Assembly (NCBI GenBank): GCA_002367105.1
Contig: DFCS01000023.1
Coordinates: 26,849 to 90,848, forward strand
Origin: Hungatella sp. UBA3048
Lineage (GTDB): Bacteria > Bacillota > Clostridia > Lachnospirales > Lachnospiraceae
Length of the DNA stretch: 64,000 nucleotides
Reading direction: 5' to 3'
The position numbers and the translations under genes were made by a program. How positions within the stretch are numbered: the stretch's first letter is position 1; each line of letters starts with the position of its first letter. Positions 34,461 through 42,504 of this stretch are shown piece by piece. A model generated the notes under the pieces. The model did not search any database. It was not told the DNA's origin and saw only the letters and a program-made list of their open reading frames with translations.

Positions 34461-35411
34461 CTACTGCCAACCGTCAATTTCGTAATTATCAAGATTGTCC
34501 TTTGTAATCAATGTACTGGGCAGGCTTATGTATTTTTCCACCGGTTCTCCTGCCAGATGCCGGTAAGCCGTTTCCGCCGCCACCCTGCCGATGGACTTGG
34601 GGCTTTGGGCGCTGGTTCCGGTTACATAGCCCATATCCAGGATCGATTTAAAATCAGGGGAACCGTCGATCCCGTAAATCAGGATTCCTTCTTCCCGCTT
34701 TGCCTGCTGCAAAGCCGCAAGAGCTCCCAGGGCCGTTGGATCATTGCCGCCTAAGATGACATCAAAGTCAATGTTTTTACGCAAAATTTCCTCCATCACT
34801 TTGGAGGACACCTCAATTTCCCCGGCAGCTGCATGACGGTATACCACCCGGTAATTGTCATTGCCTGCAATTGCATCGGTAAACCCCTTGGAACGGTAGG
34901 TGATGGACATTTGTATGGGGTTATCCAGGATTATAATATTTGCAGATTTCTTCCTCTTCATCATATCCAGGGCGCAAATCTGCCCCGCCTGATAATTGTC
35001 CGTTTCTATGATGGATATGACAGAATCCCGGTCCTTAACCGCGGTATCCACATTGATGACGGCAACTCCTGCCTTTTTGCATGCGTCAAGGGCAGGGGTT
35101 ACAGCCTCCCAGTCAACAGGATTTAAAAACAGCATGCAGATTCCCTCATGGATCAATTCTAATATCTGCTCATTCTGTTTTCCCTGGTCCTGAAGGGGAT
35201 CCCTTGTGAGAAGAATATCCCCGTTGGCTACAACCACTTCTTCGATTCCCTGGTTCAGAACGTCAAAATAAGGGTTGTTCCTTGTCATATAGGTCGCCCC
35301 GAAAAGTAGGGCCTCGTGCTGTCTGGGGCTTTTCTCATTTCTTCTGCAGCCGGGTAAAATAGCCAATATCGCCAATATTGCTATGATCAGAATGAATCGT
35401 CCTGTCCTCAT
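34461..35411 (-). CDS. Ribose-type sugar-binding lipoprotein, probable sensor partner of the kinase
   Basis: About 316 residues; the ATG at 35411 or a GTG at 35426 may be used, and GAGGAG is badly spaced for both. The lipobox ILPGC anchors it outside the membrane. The fold is the periplasmic-binding type I: GATYMTRNNPYFDVLNQG, MLFLNPVDWEAVTPALDAC, TDNYQAGQICALDMM, LGGNDPTALGALAALQQA, GIDGSPDFKSIL. It is clearly paralogous to the binding protein at 38264-39367 (same GGNDPTALGALAA and both end in DGWQ). Because it sits directly before the kinase rather than with the permeases, it resembles the XylFII-type sensor proteins that present sugar to a histidine kinase in Clostridium beijerinckii. Direct proof is lacking. 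Confidence 0.85.
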   Translation of the reverse strand: MRTGRFILIIAILAILAILPGCRRNEKSPRQHEALLFGATYMTRNNPYFDVLNQGIEEVVVANGDILLTRDPLQDQGKQNEQILELIHEGICMLFLNPVDWEAVTPALDACKKAGVAVINVDTAVKDRDSVISIIETDNYQAGQICALDMMKRKKSANIIILDNPIQMSITYRSKGFTDAIAGNDNYRVVYRHAAAGEIEVSSKVMEEILRKNIDFDVILGGNDPTALGALAALQQAKREEGILIYGIDGSPDFKSILDMGYVTGTSAQSPKSIGRVAAETAYRHLAGEPVEKYISLPSTLITKDNLDNYEIDGWQ

Positions 35412-35469
35412 CTTTATGTGTTTCACTCCTCAAATGCGTTTTTTTCATTATATCATACATCCGCAGTGC

Positions 35470-35640
35470 AGCGAACGAATCCTGCGGATTCGTTCGCTCA
35501 CGGGCATTCGCCCTATGAAATAGGACAGGGAAAGATTTTCTTATGTGCAGGCACAACGAAAATCTTTCCCTGTCCCATTTCGCACTGCTCATTGCTTTCG
35601 TGGATATCACAAAAAGCGTCTCTCCGTTAAGGAAACGCTT
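35470..35640. repeat. Composite palindromic element between permease and sensor-binding-protein genes
   Basis: Three hairpins in series: perfect 13-nt arms at 35470-35482 and 35486-35498 (AGCGAACGAATCC); 24-nt arms with one mismatch at 35517-35540 and 35558-35581 (core GACAGGGAAAGATTTT); and a short AAGCGT/ACGCTT stem at 35614-35640. The element fills most of a 231-nt gap within an otherwise tight gene chain. It looks like a mobile or REP-like intergenic repeat that may also attenuate readthrough to the sensor genes. Confidence 0.75.
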
Positions 35641-35657
35641 CTTGTAAGGATGTGATT

Positions 35658-36626
35658 TCAATCCTTCTTTTTATTTCTTAAATAGTCGATGAATACAGCC
35701 AGGAGTATGACGATGCCCTTTACTACATATTGCCAGAAGGAATTGACATTCATCAGATTCAGCCCGTTGTTTAACACACCGATAATAAGGCCGCCGATAA
35801 TGGTTCCGCCGATCTTTCCGGAACCGCCTGCCATGGAAGTACCTCCTACCACTACTGCTGCAATGGCATCCATTTCCGCTCCGTCACCTGCTGTGGGCTG
35901 CCCGGAGTACATGCGGGAGGCCAATACCACGCCGGCAAGCCCCGCCATAATACCGGAATATGTATGGACCAGAAGCTTTACCCTGGCAGTGCTGATGCCG
36001 GAAAATTTCGCCGCCTGGGCGTTGCCGCCCACTGCGTAGATATGGCGCCCCAGCTTTGTCTTGTTCATGATAACCGCCGTTATAATCAGGACAAATACCA
36101 AAAGTATGACCGGTGTTGGAACTCCACCGATGTATCCGGCGCCGAGAAACTGCCATTCCTTCGTAACCACCCGCACCGGTGAACCGCCGGTATAGACATA
36201 TGCCAGACCCTTCGCCACGTTCATGGTAGCAAGAGTCACGATAAACGGCGGAATGGTGGTTTTGGAAATGACTACACCATTCATCATGCCCACTGCCATG
36301 CCGATAAGGATACCAATGATGATAGCTGCAAATATGGGAAGGTTATAGCGTGCCACACAACCGGCAGCCACACAGCCGGACAAAGCGATGATAGAGCCGA
36401 CGGAAAGATCGATGCCACCCAGAATGATGACCATGGTCATGCCGCATGCCAGGAATAAGTTCGATGAAATCTGCCTTAACACGTTGAACATATTCTTATG
36501 TGTCAGGAAGGCGCCGCTGGTCTTTGGAAATACGGATAAGAAAATACACAGGATCAGCAATGCCCCGATAATACCGATATTGTCTTTTAAATATTGTTTT
36601 ATGTTTTTTTGAAGTCTTGTTGCCAT
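35658..36626 (-). CDS. Ribose/xylose-type ABC transporter permease (RbsC family)
   Basis: 322 residues, eight to ten hydrophobic helices. Family markers: LACGMTMVIILGGIDLSVGS (the EAA-like coupling region), YTGGSPVRVV, IYAVGGNAQAAKFSGIST and GAEMDAIAAVVVGGTSMAGG. It forms the membrane channel as a homodimer with the ATPase encoded 18 nt upstream and receives sugar from the binding protein at 38264. Length is normal. A run of hairpins follows the gene before the next binding protein, so the importer and sensor genes may be expressed at different levels. Confidence 0.94.
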   Translation of the reverse strand: MATRLQKNIKQYLKDNIGIIGALLILCIFLSVFPKTSGAFLTHKNMFNVLRQISSNLFLACGMTMVIILGGIDLSVGSIIALSGCVAAGCVARYNLPIFAAIIIGILIGMAVGMMNGVVISKTTIPPFIVTLATMNVAKGLAYVYTGGSPVRVVTKEWQFLGAGYIGGVPTPVILLVFVLIITAVIMNKTKLGRHIYAVGGNAQAAKFSGISTARVKLLVHTYSGIMAGLAGVVLASRMYSGQPTAGDGAEMDAIAAVVVGGTSMAGGSGKIGGTIIGGLIIGVLNNGLNLMNVNSFWQYVVKGIVILLAVFIDYLRNKKKD

Positions 36627-36644
36627 TTGATTTTCCCCTCTTTC

Positions 36645-38132
36645 CTACTTTGCTGCCAGCTTCATGATCTCTTCCTGGGTGACGCTCTCCTCATGGCTGA
36701 AACAACCTGTGACCCTGCCGTCGCACATGACATAAACCCGGTCGCTCATATTTAAGATCTCCGGCAGCTCGGAGGAAATCATGATGATCGACATACCGTC
36801 TTTTACCAGCTCGTTCATGATCCCGTAGATCTCTGATTTTGCCCCAACGTCCACGCCTCTGGTAGGCTCGTCAAGAATCAGGATCTTAGGAGAAGTGGCA
36901 AGCCATCTGCCGATCATGACCTTCTGTTGGTTTCCGCCGGACAAGTTTCCTATTAACTGCTCCTGAGATGGCGTTCTGGTATCCATCATATCGATATATT
37001 CCTGAGTGATCTTTTCTTCCTTTTTTGAATCCACCCAGATTCCTTTTATAAAGGATTTAAGCACTTCTATGGTAGAGTTAAAGCGGACGGTCTGCACCTT
37101 GTAAATTCCCTCCTGCTTCCTGTCCTCCGGCACCAGGGCGATTCCGTATTTCATGGCATCAACGGGAGATTTGATTTTCACTTCCCTGCCCTCCACGTAA
37201 ATCTTTCCGGCAGAACCTGGAGTAAGGCCGAAGATGCATTTTATGGCTTCACTGCGCCCTGCCCCCACAAGTCCTGCAAATCCGATGATTTCTCCTTTTC
37301 GCAGCTCAAAGCTGGCTCCCTTTACCATTTTTCCGTCTGCAATATTTTCACATTTTAATACTACTTCGCCTGGTTCCAGATAATCCCGGGTATAGTACTT
37401 GGTCAGCTCCCGGCCGACCATCATGGCGATCAGCTTATCTCTCGTCGTATCCTTAACAACTTCCGTTCCTACAAAGGCACCATCCCGCAATACGGTAACC
37501 CTGTCACAGATCTGTTCCAGTTCATCCATTTTGTGGGAAATGTAAATGATACCTACGCCTTTCTTTGTCAGTGCCCGCATGGTCTTAAACAGGAATTCCA
37601 CTTCTTTATCCGATATAGAAGAGGTCGGCTCATCCATAACCAGGATCTTTGAATGATAGGAGATTGCCTTTACGATCTCCACCATCTGTTGCTGGGCGAT
37701 CGTCAAATTCTTAACGAGTGTATCTGCATGAATGCTCATATGGTAGTCATCAAGTAATTTCTGGGCTTCCTTTTCCATCGCTTCATGATTGATCCAGCCG
37801 CCCTTTCCCGGCTCCCGTCCCAGAAAGATATTTTCCGCTACGGTCATATGAGGTACCAGCACCAGCTCCTGATGAATGATGGAGATACCGTTTGCATGGG
37901 AGGTATTTACCCCGTCAATGATCACCTTCCGGCCATCAATGAAAATCTCTCCCTCTTCCGCTATATAAATGCCGCCTAAAACCTTTATTAACGTTGACTT
38001 TCCGGCTCCGTTCTCCCCAAGAAGCGCATGGACCTCACCGGTACGGAGTTCTAAATCCACTCCTATCAGTGCCTTTACTCCCGGGAAGGATTTATGGATA
38101 TTTTTCATCTGAAGCAGAATCTTTCCGCTCAT
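36645..38132 (-). CDS. Sugar ABC transporter ATP-binding protein (RbsA/XylG/MglA family)
   Basis: About 495 residues; the ATG at 38132 has AGGTG upstream and is preferred to one eight codons earlier. Two fused nucleotide-binding domains: the first with GENGAGKSTLIKVLGG, a degenerate signature LTIAQQQMVEIVKA and LVMDEPTSSIS; the second with a GLVGAGRSEAIKCIFG P-loop, LSGGNQQKVMIGRWL and LILDEPTRGVDVG. This asymmetry, with only one canonical LSGGNQQK, is typical of the family. It powers uptake of a monosaccharide through the RbsC-like permease. It starts about 130 nt after the binding-protein gene, with a hairpin in between (38197-38239). Confidence 0.95.
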   Translation of the reverse strand: MSGKILLQMKNIHKSFPGVKALIGVDLELRTGEVHALLGENGAGKSTLIKVLGGIYIAEEGEIFIDGRKVIIDGVNTSHANGISIIHQELVLVPHMTVAENIFLGREPGKGGWINHEAMEKEAQKLLDDYHMSIHADTLVKNLTIAQQQMVEIVKAISYHSKILVMDEPTSSISDKEVEFLFKTMRALTKKGVGIIYISHKMDELEQICDRVTVLRDGAFVGTEVVKDTTRDKLIAMMVGRELTKYYTRDYLEPGEVVLKCENIADGKMVKGASFELRKGEIIGFAGLVGAGRSEAIKCIFGLTPGSAGKIYVEGREVKIKSPVDAMKYGIALVPEDRKQEGIYKVQTVRFNSTIEVLKSFIKGIWVDSKKEEKITQEYIDMMDTRTPSQEQLIGNLSGGNQQKVMIGRWLATSPKILILDEPTRGVDVGAKSEIYGIMNELVKDGMSIIMISSELPEILNMSDRVYVMCDGRVTGCFSHEESVTQEEIMKLAAK

Positions 38133-38196
38133 AAACTCACCTGCCTGTTCTAACAATTGCTTTGTCTTCTGGGATTTACCTATTTAAAGCGCCCGG

Positions 38197-38239
38197 AGGG
38201 CGTCCCAAACCCAATGTTTCTCCTGTTTTGAGACACCCT
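38197..38239 (-). terminator. Intercistronic hairpin after the binding-protein gene
   Basis: Arms 38197-38210 and 38225-38239 pair with G-U wobbles (AGGGCGTCCCAAAC with GTTTTGAGACACCCT). A second, overlapping stem CGCCC-TCC-GGGCG is possible downstream on the mRNA. It has no long U run, so partial termination or 3'-end protection of the binding-protein message is likely, giving more binding protein than ATPase. Confidence 0.55.
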
Positions 38240-38263
38240 CCCATAGCACTTTCCATATATCTT

Positions 38264-39367
38264 TTACTGCCAGCCGTCTGTTCCGAAATCCTTTACATTC
38301 TCAGATGTAATCAGGAAGGTTTCTACCGGATAACGGTCATCTACTTTATCACCATTTAAATAAGAGTACATAATATTGACTGCAGACTGTGCGATCTTTA
38401 CCGGTGACTGTGCGCCGCTTCCTTCAATAAGGGAATCGCCGGAAGCCATCTCAGCCTTGATATCAGGAGAGCCGTCTACGCCGTAGATCTTGCAGTCCTT
38501 GATTCCTGCTGCATTGGCTGCTGCCAGGGCTCCAAGTGCTGTCGGATCGTTGCCGCCGAAGATGGCAACTACATCGCCGTGTGCCTGGAGAAGGTCTTCT
38601 GCAATGCCCATGGCAACCTGTAAATTGCCCTTTGCATCCTGCTGGGCTACGATGTTAAAGTTATGTCCTTTGATCGCATCCAGGAAGCCATTGGTTCTGT
38701 CCGTTACAGAATTCATGGTAGGGGAATCAAGTACAATGATATCTCCGCCCTTCGGACACTTCTTAACCAGGTCCTCGCCGCATACAAAACCGGCATTATA
38801 GTTATCGGATCCTGTGTAGGAAATCAGATAAGACAAATCAGCCACTTCCGTATCAAAGCCAACGATGGGGACATTTGCCGCCTTTAATTGATCCAGAGCC
38901 GGCAGTATGCCTTCCGCCTCAGCCGGGTTCATGAACATGGCATCTATACTCTGGGAAATCAGATCCTCCACCTGAGTGATCTGAAGGGTTACATCATTAG
39001 CCGGGTCCACAGAAATAAGTTCATCGCCCTGGGCCTCAACCATTTCCCGCATGGTCTTCTCAATGGTAACGAAGAATGGGTTTGTACCATCCATACAGGT
39101 ATATCCGAACTTGTAGTGTTTGCTTGGATCTTTTTTCTTCACATTGGCATCAGCCATATTGACGCCGGATTCGGATTTTACCGCTGCCTTTGTCTCTGCG
39201 GCCGCTTTTGTCTCTGCGGCTGCTTTTGTCTCTGCCGCCGTAGTGGCGGCTGCCGTTGTCTCAGGCGCTTTCGTCTCCGGTTCCCCATTGCTGCACCCTG
39301 CCAGAGAGATTCCTGTAAGAGCTGCACAAATCAACATTGCCGTTAATTTTTTTGTGCTTTTTTTCAT
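38264..39367 (-). CDS. Ribose-type sugar-binding lipoprotein of the importer
   Basis: 367 residues; AAGGAGG precedes the ATG. The signal peptide ends at the lipobox SLAGC (Cys25). A low-complexity linker of Glu-Thr-Lys-Ala units (about 30-65) tethers the domain. The type I binding fold follows: FGYTCMDGTNPFFVTIEKTM, AMFMNPAEAEGILPALDQL, GGNDPTALGALAAANAAG, YGVDGSPDIKAEM, ending DGWQ. It delivers sugar to the RbsA/RbsC-like importer encoded next. The specificity is unknown; the neighbouring kinase, aldolase and lyxose-isomerase relic suggest a ketose or lyxose-like sugar. It is paralogous to the sensor-type protein at 34461. Confidence 0.93.
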   Translation of the reverse strand: MKKSTKKLTAMLICAALTGISLAGCSNGEPETKAPETTAAATTAAETKAAAETKAAAETKAAVKSESGVNMADANVKKKDPSKHYKFGYTCMDGTNPFFVTIEKTMREMVEAQGDELISVDPANDVTLQITQVEDLISQSIDAMFMNPAEAEGILPALDQLKAANVPIVGFDTEVADLSYLISYTGSDNYNAGFVCGEDLVKKCPKGGDIIVLDSPTMNSVTDRTNGFLDAIKGHNFNIVAQQDAKGNLQVAMGIAEDLLQAHGDVVAIFGGNDPTALGALAAANAAGIKDCKIYGVDGSPDIKAEMASGDSLIEGSGAQSPVKIAQSAVNIMYSYLNGDKVDDRYPVETFLITSENVKDFGTDGWQ

Positions 39368-39447
39368 GTTGCATCCTCCTTGTACACAATATGTTTGTTG
39401 TATTTGCTACATTTTCATCATATCATGAGTTTATTTTTAAAACATGT

Positions 39448-39474
39448 GCACAATGTAATGAGTTTTATATGACA
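39448..39474. promoter_or_regulatory. Shared motif upstream of the binding-protein gene
   Basis: GCACAATG (39448-39455) overlaps AATGTAAT (39452-39459), and TATATGACA follows at 39466-39474. The same three words recur upstream of the PfkB kinase gene at 42074-42119, suggesting a common regulator binding both promoters. Confidence 0.45.
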
Positions 39475-39524
39475 AATGTAACATTCTTATTCTGCTCTCT
39501 TGAGAATCCAGGTTTTGCATCGCC

Positions 39525-39982
39525 TTATTCCGCTGCCGGATATTCGTTGCAAAGAAGACGATAGGGAGGCTCATCCTCTTCAATCTCCGGGAAACGCCCG
39601 GCAGGCAGATAAAACCGGTTATCCCCGTTGTCATCGTTGCACATGGAAACCTCTCCCAAAAGTACAGGACCGGTTCCCGGCTCCAGTTCAAAATCATGGT
39701 ATAATCCCGGATAGATGGTAATGCTTTCTCCAGGACACAGCTTTACCTGGGTCCCTGCAGCCACCTTATATTCCCGACCGTCACTGTGAACGGTCACATC
39801 CGTATCTGCAAATTCCCCATCTGCCGTGGACTCATAGACCCGGATGAGCACATTTCCTCCGCCCCTGTTGATAATGTCCTCCATTTTAGTCCAGTGGAAA
39901 TGCATGGGGGCAGAACAAAGCTGCATGCCTTTGCCATCTCTTCCATTTCCCTTAATGCTTTGTTAATTTCTGAACGTTTCAT
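39525..39982 (-). pseudogene. D-lyxose ketol-isomerase, internally deleted
   Basis: An intact ribosome-binding site (AAGGAGG) and start at 39982 open the family N-terminus (MKRSEINKALREMEEMAKAC, then SFVLPP). The frame then breaks at about 39905-39911. In another frame the C-terminal half follows: PMHFHWTKMEDIINRGGGNV, ADTDVTVHSDGREYKV, PGESITIYPGLYHDF, VSMCNDDNGDNRFYLP, RFPEIEEDEPP. The family has about 227 residues, whereas only 458 nt remain, so about 226 nt encoding the middle are gone and the frame is shifted. The joint lies in a run of C (CCCCC). The metal-binding HFHW and GLYH remain but the cupin barrel is incomplete. It starts 11 nt after the aldolase gene. Confidence 0.85.
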
Positions 39983-39993
39983 CGGAAACCTCC

Positions 39994-40854
39994 TTATTCC
40001 AAATTGGAAAATACTTTTATGGTATGAAGCACATCCTTCTTCATGGCTTCAATCCCCCATAAGGTCACATCATGATAGTAAACATAACCTTCCGACTTCA
40101 TGGCCTTTTCTTTTACATGCATTCCGCCTGCCTTCGCTAAGTATGTATAATAATTGATCTTACGGACGCCGTTATTGATGCACTTACGGAAGTCCTGGTC
40201 ACTGACACCAGAGCCTCCATGCATGACTATGGGAAGTCCGATCCTGCTTTTTATCTGGCTGATCCGGTCAAAATCCAGCTTTGGTTCCGTAATATAAAGT
40301 CCGTGCACCGTTCCAAAGGAGCATGCCAGGGCATCGGTCCCAGTGGCTTTTACAAATCTCTCCGCCTGCTCCGGGTCCGTATAGCAGCCTTCCGTGGCTT
40401 CGCCCTCTTCTCCCTCTCCTATACTGGAGAATTCCTGTCTTCCCATGGCGCCGATTTCCGCTTCCACAGATGCTCCGTATGTCCCTGCCATCTCAACTGC
40501 AATCCTTGTATTGGCTGCATTCTCCTCAAAGGACAGGGCAGAACCGTCATACATGACTGAAGTAAATCCCATATCCAGGGCCTTCTTCAGTATGCTTAAA
40601 TCATCGCCATGATCCAGATGCACGGCTACCGGTACCGAAGCCCTTTCTGCCATCATGAGCATGATTGGACCAATGACATTCATGGAGATGATGGCCTCAT
40701 GCACCGGGGCAAATTGCAGGATTACCGGCTGGTTTAATTCTTCCGAAGCCTGCAGCACCGCCTGGATCCCTTCCAGGGAAGTAATATTAAATGCCCCTAT
40801 AGCTATGTTTTTTACTTCCGCCAACTCTAAAATTGCCTTCATTGTGATCAGCAT
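39994..40854 (-). CDS. Class II ketose-bisphosphate aldolase (FbaA/GatY/KbaY family)
   Basis: 286 residues; AGGAGG lies 8 nt before the ATG. A TIM-barrel class II aldolase: IGAFNITSLEGIQAVLQASE near the N-terminus, the catalytic-Asp and zinc-His segment VAVHLDHGDDLS, VEAEIGAMGRQE, a second zinc His in SFGTVHGLY, a third in IVMHGGSGV and the phosphate-binding NNGVRKINYYT. It cleaves a ketose 1,6-bisphosphate or ketose 1-phosphate into DHAP and an aldehyde. It lies 29 nt after the PfkB kinase gene and before the lyxose-isomerase relic, so kinase and aldolase probably act in sequence on the sugar imported by the adjacent ABC system. Confidence 0.93.
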   Translation of the reverse strand: MLITMKAILELAEVKNIAIGAFNITSLEGIQAVLQASEELNQPVILQFAPVHEAIISMNVIGPIMLMMAERASVPVAVHLDHGDDLSILKKALDMGFTSVMYDGSALSFEENAANTRIAVEMAGTYGASVEAEIGAMGRQEFSSIGEGEEGEATEGCYTDPEQAERFVKATGTDALACSFGTVHGLYITEPKLDFDRISQIKSRIGLPIVMHGGSGVSDQDFRKCINNGVRKINYYTYLAKAGGMHVKEKAMKSEGYVYYHDVTLWGIEAMKKDVLHTIKVFSNLE

Positions 40855-40883
40855 ATCTTTTTCCTCCTATTAAATAACTTTTA

Positions 40884-41999
40884 TTATGGGTGTATGATGT
40901 TCTGTTGTTCCCACCCGTTTTCAATCTTTTCCCTAAGAGCCTCAAAGGGCAGAAGTCCGCTGATAGCATCATAAGCCGTCACGCAGGAAGCACCTGTTGC
41001 CGCCGCAAGCTCCAGGCATTCCTCCGGTCTTAAACCATCTAACATTGCCTTTATAAACGCAGCAATGCTCGTATCCCCTGCCCCGGTAGCTGAAAGGATC
41101 CGGTCAGGAACAAAGCTGTTCTGGAAACAGGCAATTGCACCCCAGCCTTCCAAAAAATGCTCTGATGCGGTCTTTAAGTACATGCCGGCCGCCCCACATT
41201 TTAATAATACAGTTTTTGCTCCCAGACTCAGCGCCCGGTCCGCAATAACCTCCACATCCTCGCTTAAGGAAAGTATGGATGTGACGTCCTCTCCGCCTGC
41301 CCTTTCCTGCCATTTGTCATACAACTTTTTGTCAAGCATATACCCCAGTTCTTCAATGCTTGGAACAAAGAAATCCACGTAAGGAAGCACAGATGCTAAG
41401 ATCCTCTCCCAGTTACAGCCAGCTGCCTCAGAATCAGGATCAACTGCCGTCAAATCCAGGGATGTGGTAAGGGAAAGCTCCTTGATCTTCCGGAAAAGGC
41501 TGACCAGCTCTTCCCCGTTGTTCTCATAAAATCTGCGCATCAGCGTGGGATATCCAAAATGAAAATGGGAAGCCCCTGACACCTGTTCAAAATCCACGTC
41601 CCTGCAGCAAAATGTATCATTGCATCCGGGATCATGGATAAAAAACCGGTCAAAGCCCTTTGGAGCTATCACCACCGTGTAGGATGTGGATTCCCCCTCC
41701 ACTGCCGGAATGCTGCTCTCACATCCGCTCTGCCTGATCTTTTCTTTTAATATCAGGCCGAAGTCATCATTTCCGACCTTTGCCATCAAAAGCACGTCAG
41801 CTCCCAAGGCATGAAGGCCCAGACCCGTATTGGAAACAGCCCCGCCTGTGGATATCTGTGCCTTACCCACACGCAAAAGCTTTCCCGGACGCAAAAGTGC
41901 AGAAAACTTCTGATCACCGCTGTTATGAAAGACCGGCGTAATGTCCAGGGAAATATGTCCGGCTACTATAATTTTTTTATTCCCTTTCTGATATTTCAT
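40884..41999 (-). CDS. PfkB family carbohydrate kinase
   Basis: 371 residues; AAAGGGGG precedes the ATG. The N-terminal IIVAGHISLDITPVF and the glycine pair in STGGAVSNTGLGLHALGAD are ribokinase-fold sugar contacts. The C-terminal SATGAGDTSIAAFIKAML carries the anion hole and catalytic Asp of PfkB signature 2. Ribokinase-like enzymes phosphorylate a sugar or sugar phosphate with ATP. In this operon it should make the substrate of the next gene's aldolase. It is the first gene of the sugar locus and has its own promoter at 42024-42051. The exact sugar cannot be read from sequence. It is longer than typical ribokinases (about 310), with insertions near residues 80-130. Confidence 0.9.
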   Translation of the reverse strand: MKYQKGNKKIIVAGHISLDITPVFHNSGDQKFSALLRPGKLLRVGKAQISTGGAVSNTGLGLHALGADVLLMAKVGNDDFGLILKEKIRQSGCESSIPAVEGESTSYTVVIAPKGFDRFFIHDPGCNDTFCCRDVDFEQVSGASHFHFGYPTLMRRFYENNGEELVSLFRKIKELSLTTSLDLTAVDPDSEAAGCNWERILASVLPYVDFFVPSIEELGYMLDKKLYDKWQERAGGEDVTSILSLSEDVEVIADRALSLGAKTVLLKCGAAGMYLKTASEHFLEGWGAIACFQNSFVPDRILSATGAGDTSIAAFIKAMLDGLRPEECLELAAATGASCVTAYDAISGLLPFEALREKIENGWEQQNIIHP

Positions 42000-42023
42000 G
42001 TTTTACCCCCTTTCTCTGTAATC

Positions 42024-42051
42024 ATCATAACAACTCCAAGGAAAATGTCAA
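42024..42051 (-). promoter_or_regulatory. Promoter of the sugar operon
   Basis: TTGACA (42046-42051) and TATGAT (42024-42029) on the minus strand are 16 nt apart, 25 nt before the kinase ATG. Confidence 0.65.
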
Positions 42052-42073
42052 TATTTTTTATGCATTTATTACT

Positions 42074-42119
42074 AATGTAATTGGATATATGACATTTGTC
42101 ATGTATATATTGCACAATG
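42074..42119. promoter_or_regulatory. Shared motif upstream of the sugar operon promoter
   Basis: AATGTAAT (42074-42081), TATATGACA (42086-42094) within the interrupted palindrome ATGACA-TT-TGTCAT, and GCACAATG (42112-42119). The three words also occur before the binding-protein gene (39448-39474). Their position upstream of the -35 suits an activator such as the locus's response regulator. Confidence 0.45.
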
Positions 42120-42252
42120 GATTCATATTTCCAATCACGTTTGGCCCTTGTCGAAGTTTTTGAAGCAAATATTCAAAAAATTTATGCAAAATACCTTTTA
42201 TTTTTTATTAAAATGATTTTATATTCAATCATTAACACTCTTTTTCTTTAGA

Positions 42253-42282
42253 TTGACAAACAATAATCTTGTATTATATAAT
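42253..42282 (+). promoter_or_regulatory. Promoter of the chemoreceptor gene
   Basis: TTGACA (42253-42258) and TATAAT (42277-42282) are 18 nt apart. The following leader of about 215 nt (to 42504) is AT-rich. It contains an open frame of about 70 codons that I do not accept as a gene, and no riboswitch that I recognise. Confidence 0.68.
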
Positions 42283-42504
42283 GAATCTTGTCGATATTTG
42301 TCTAAAAATGGATGGCAGAATTCTGGTAAAACTGCCGCCTGGAGATGTTCGCAAAATATTGATTCATATTGTATACCGAAAACGGGGCTTCAGACGTTGT
42401 ATGTATACATCAGTTCGTGTTTTGAGGAGCATGACAAACCAAATGGAAACGATTATACATAAAAAAACAGATGAAAAACAGATGAAAAACTAGGAGGTAT
42501 CAGT

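Noticed and set aside
35335..35661. 108-codon ORF spanning the palindromic element and the start of the sensor lipoprotein gene
   Set aside because: It is generated by the palindromes and by antisense-like shadow frames; it overlaps the lipoprotein gene in another frame.
42281..42493. Open frame of about 70 codons in the chemoreceptor leader whose stop overlaps the AGGAGG
   Set aside because: Its first ATG lies in the -10 region, inner starts lack a ribosome-binding site, and the composition (Lys/Ile/Met-rich, no pattern) looks random.
42283..42504. Possible c-di-GMP or other riboswitch in the 215-nt chemoreceptor leader
   Set aside because: No conserved GEMM core or other aptamer motif could be found.
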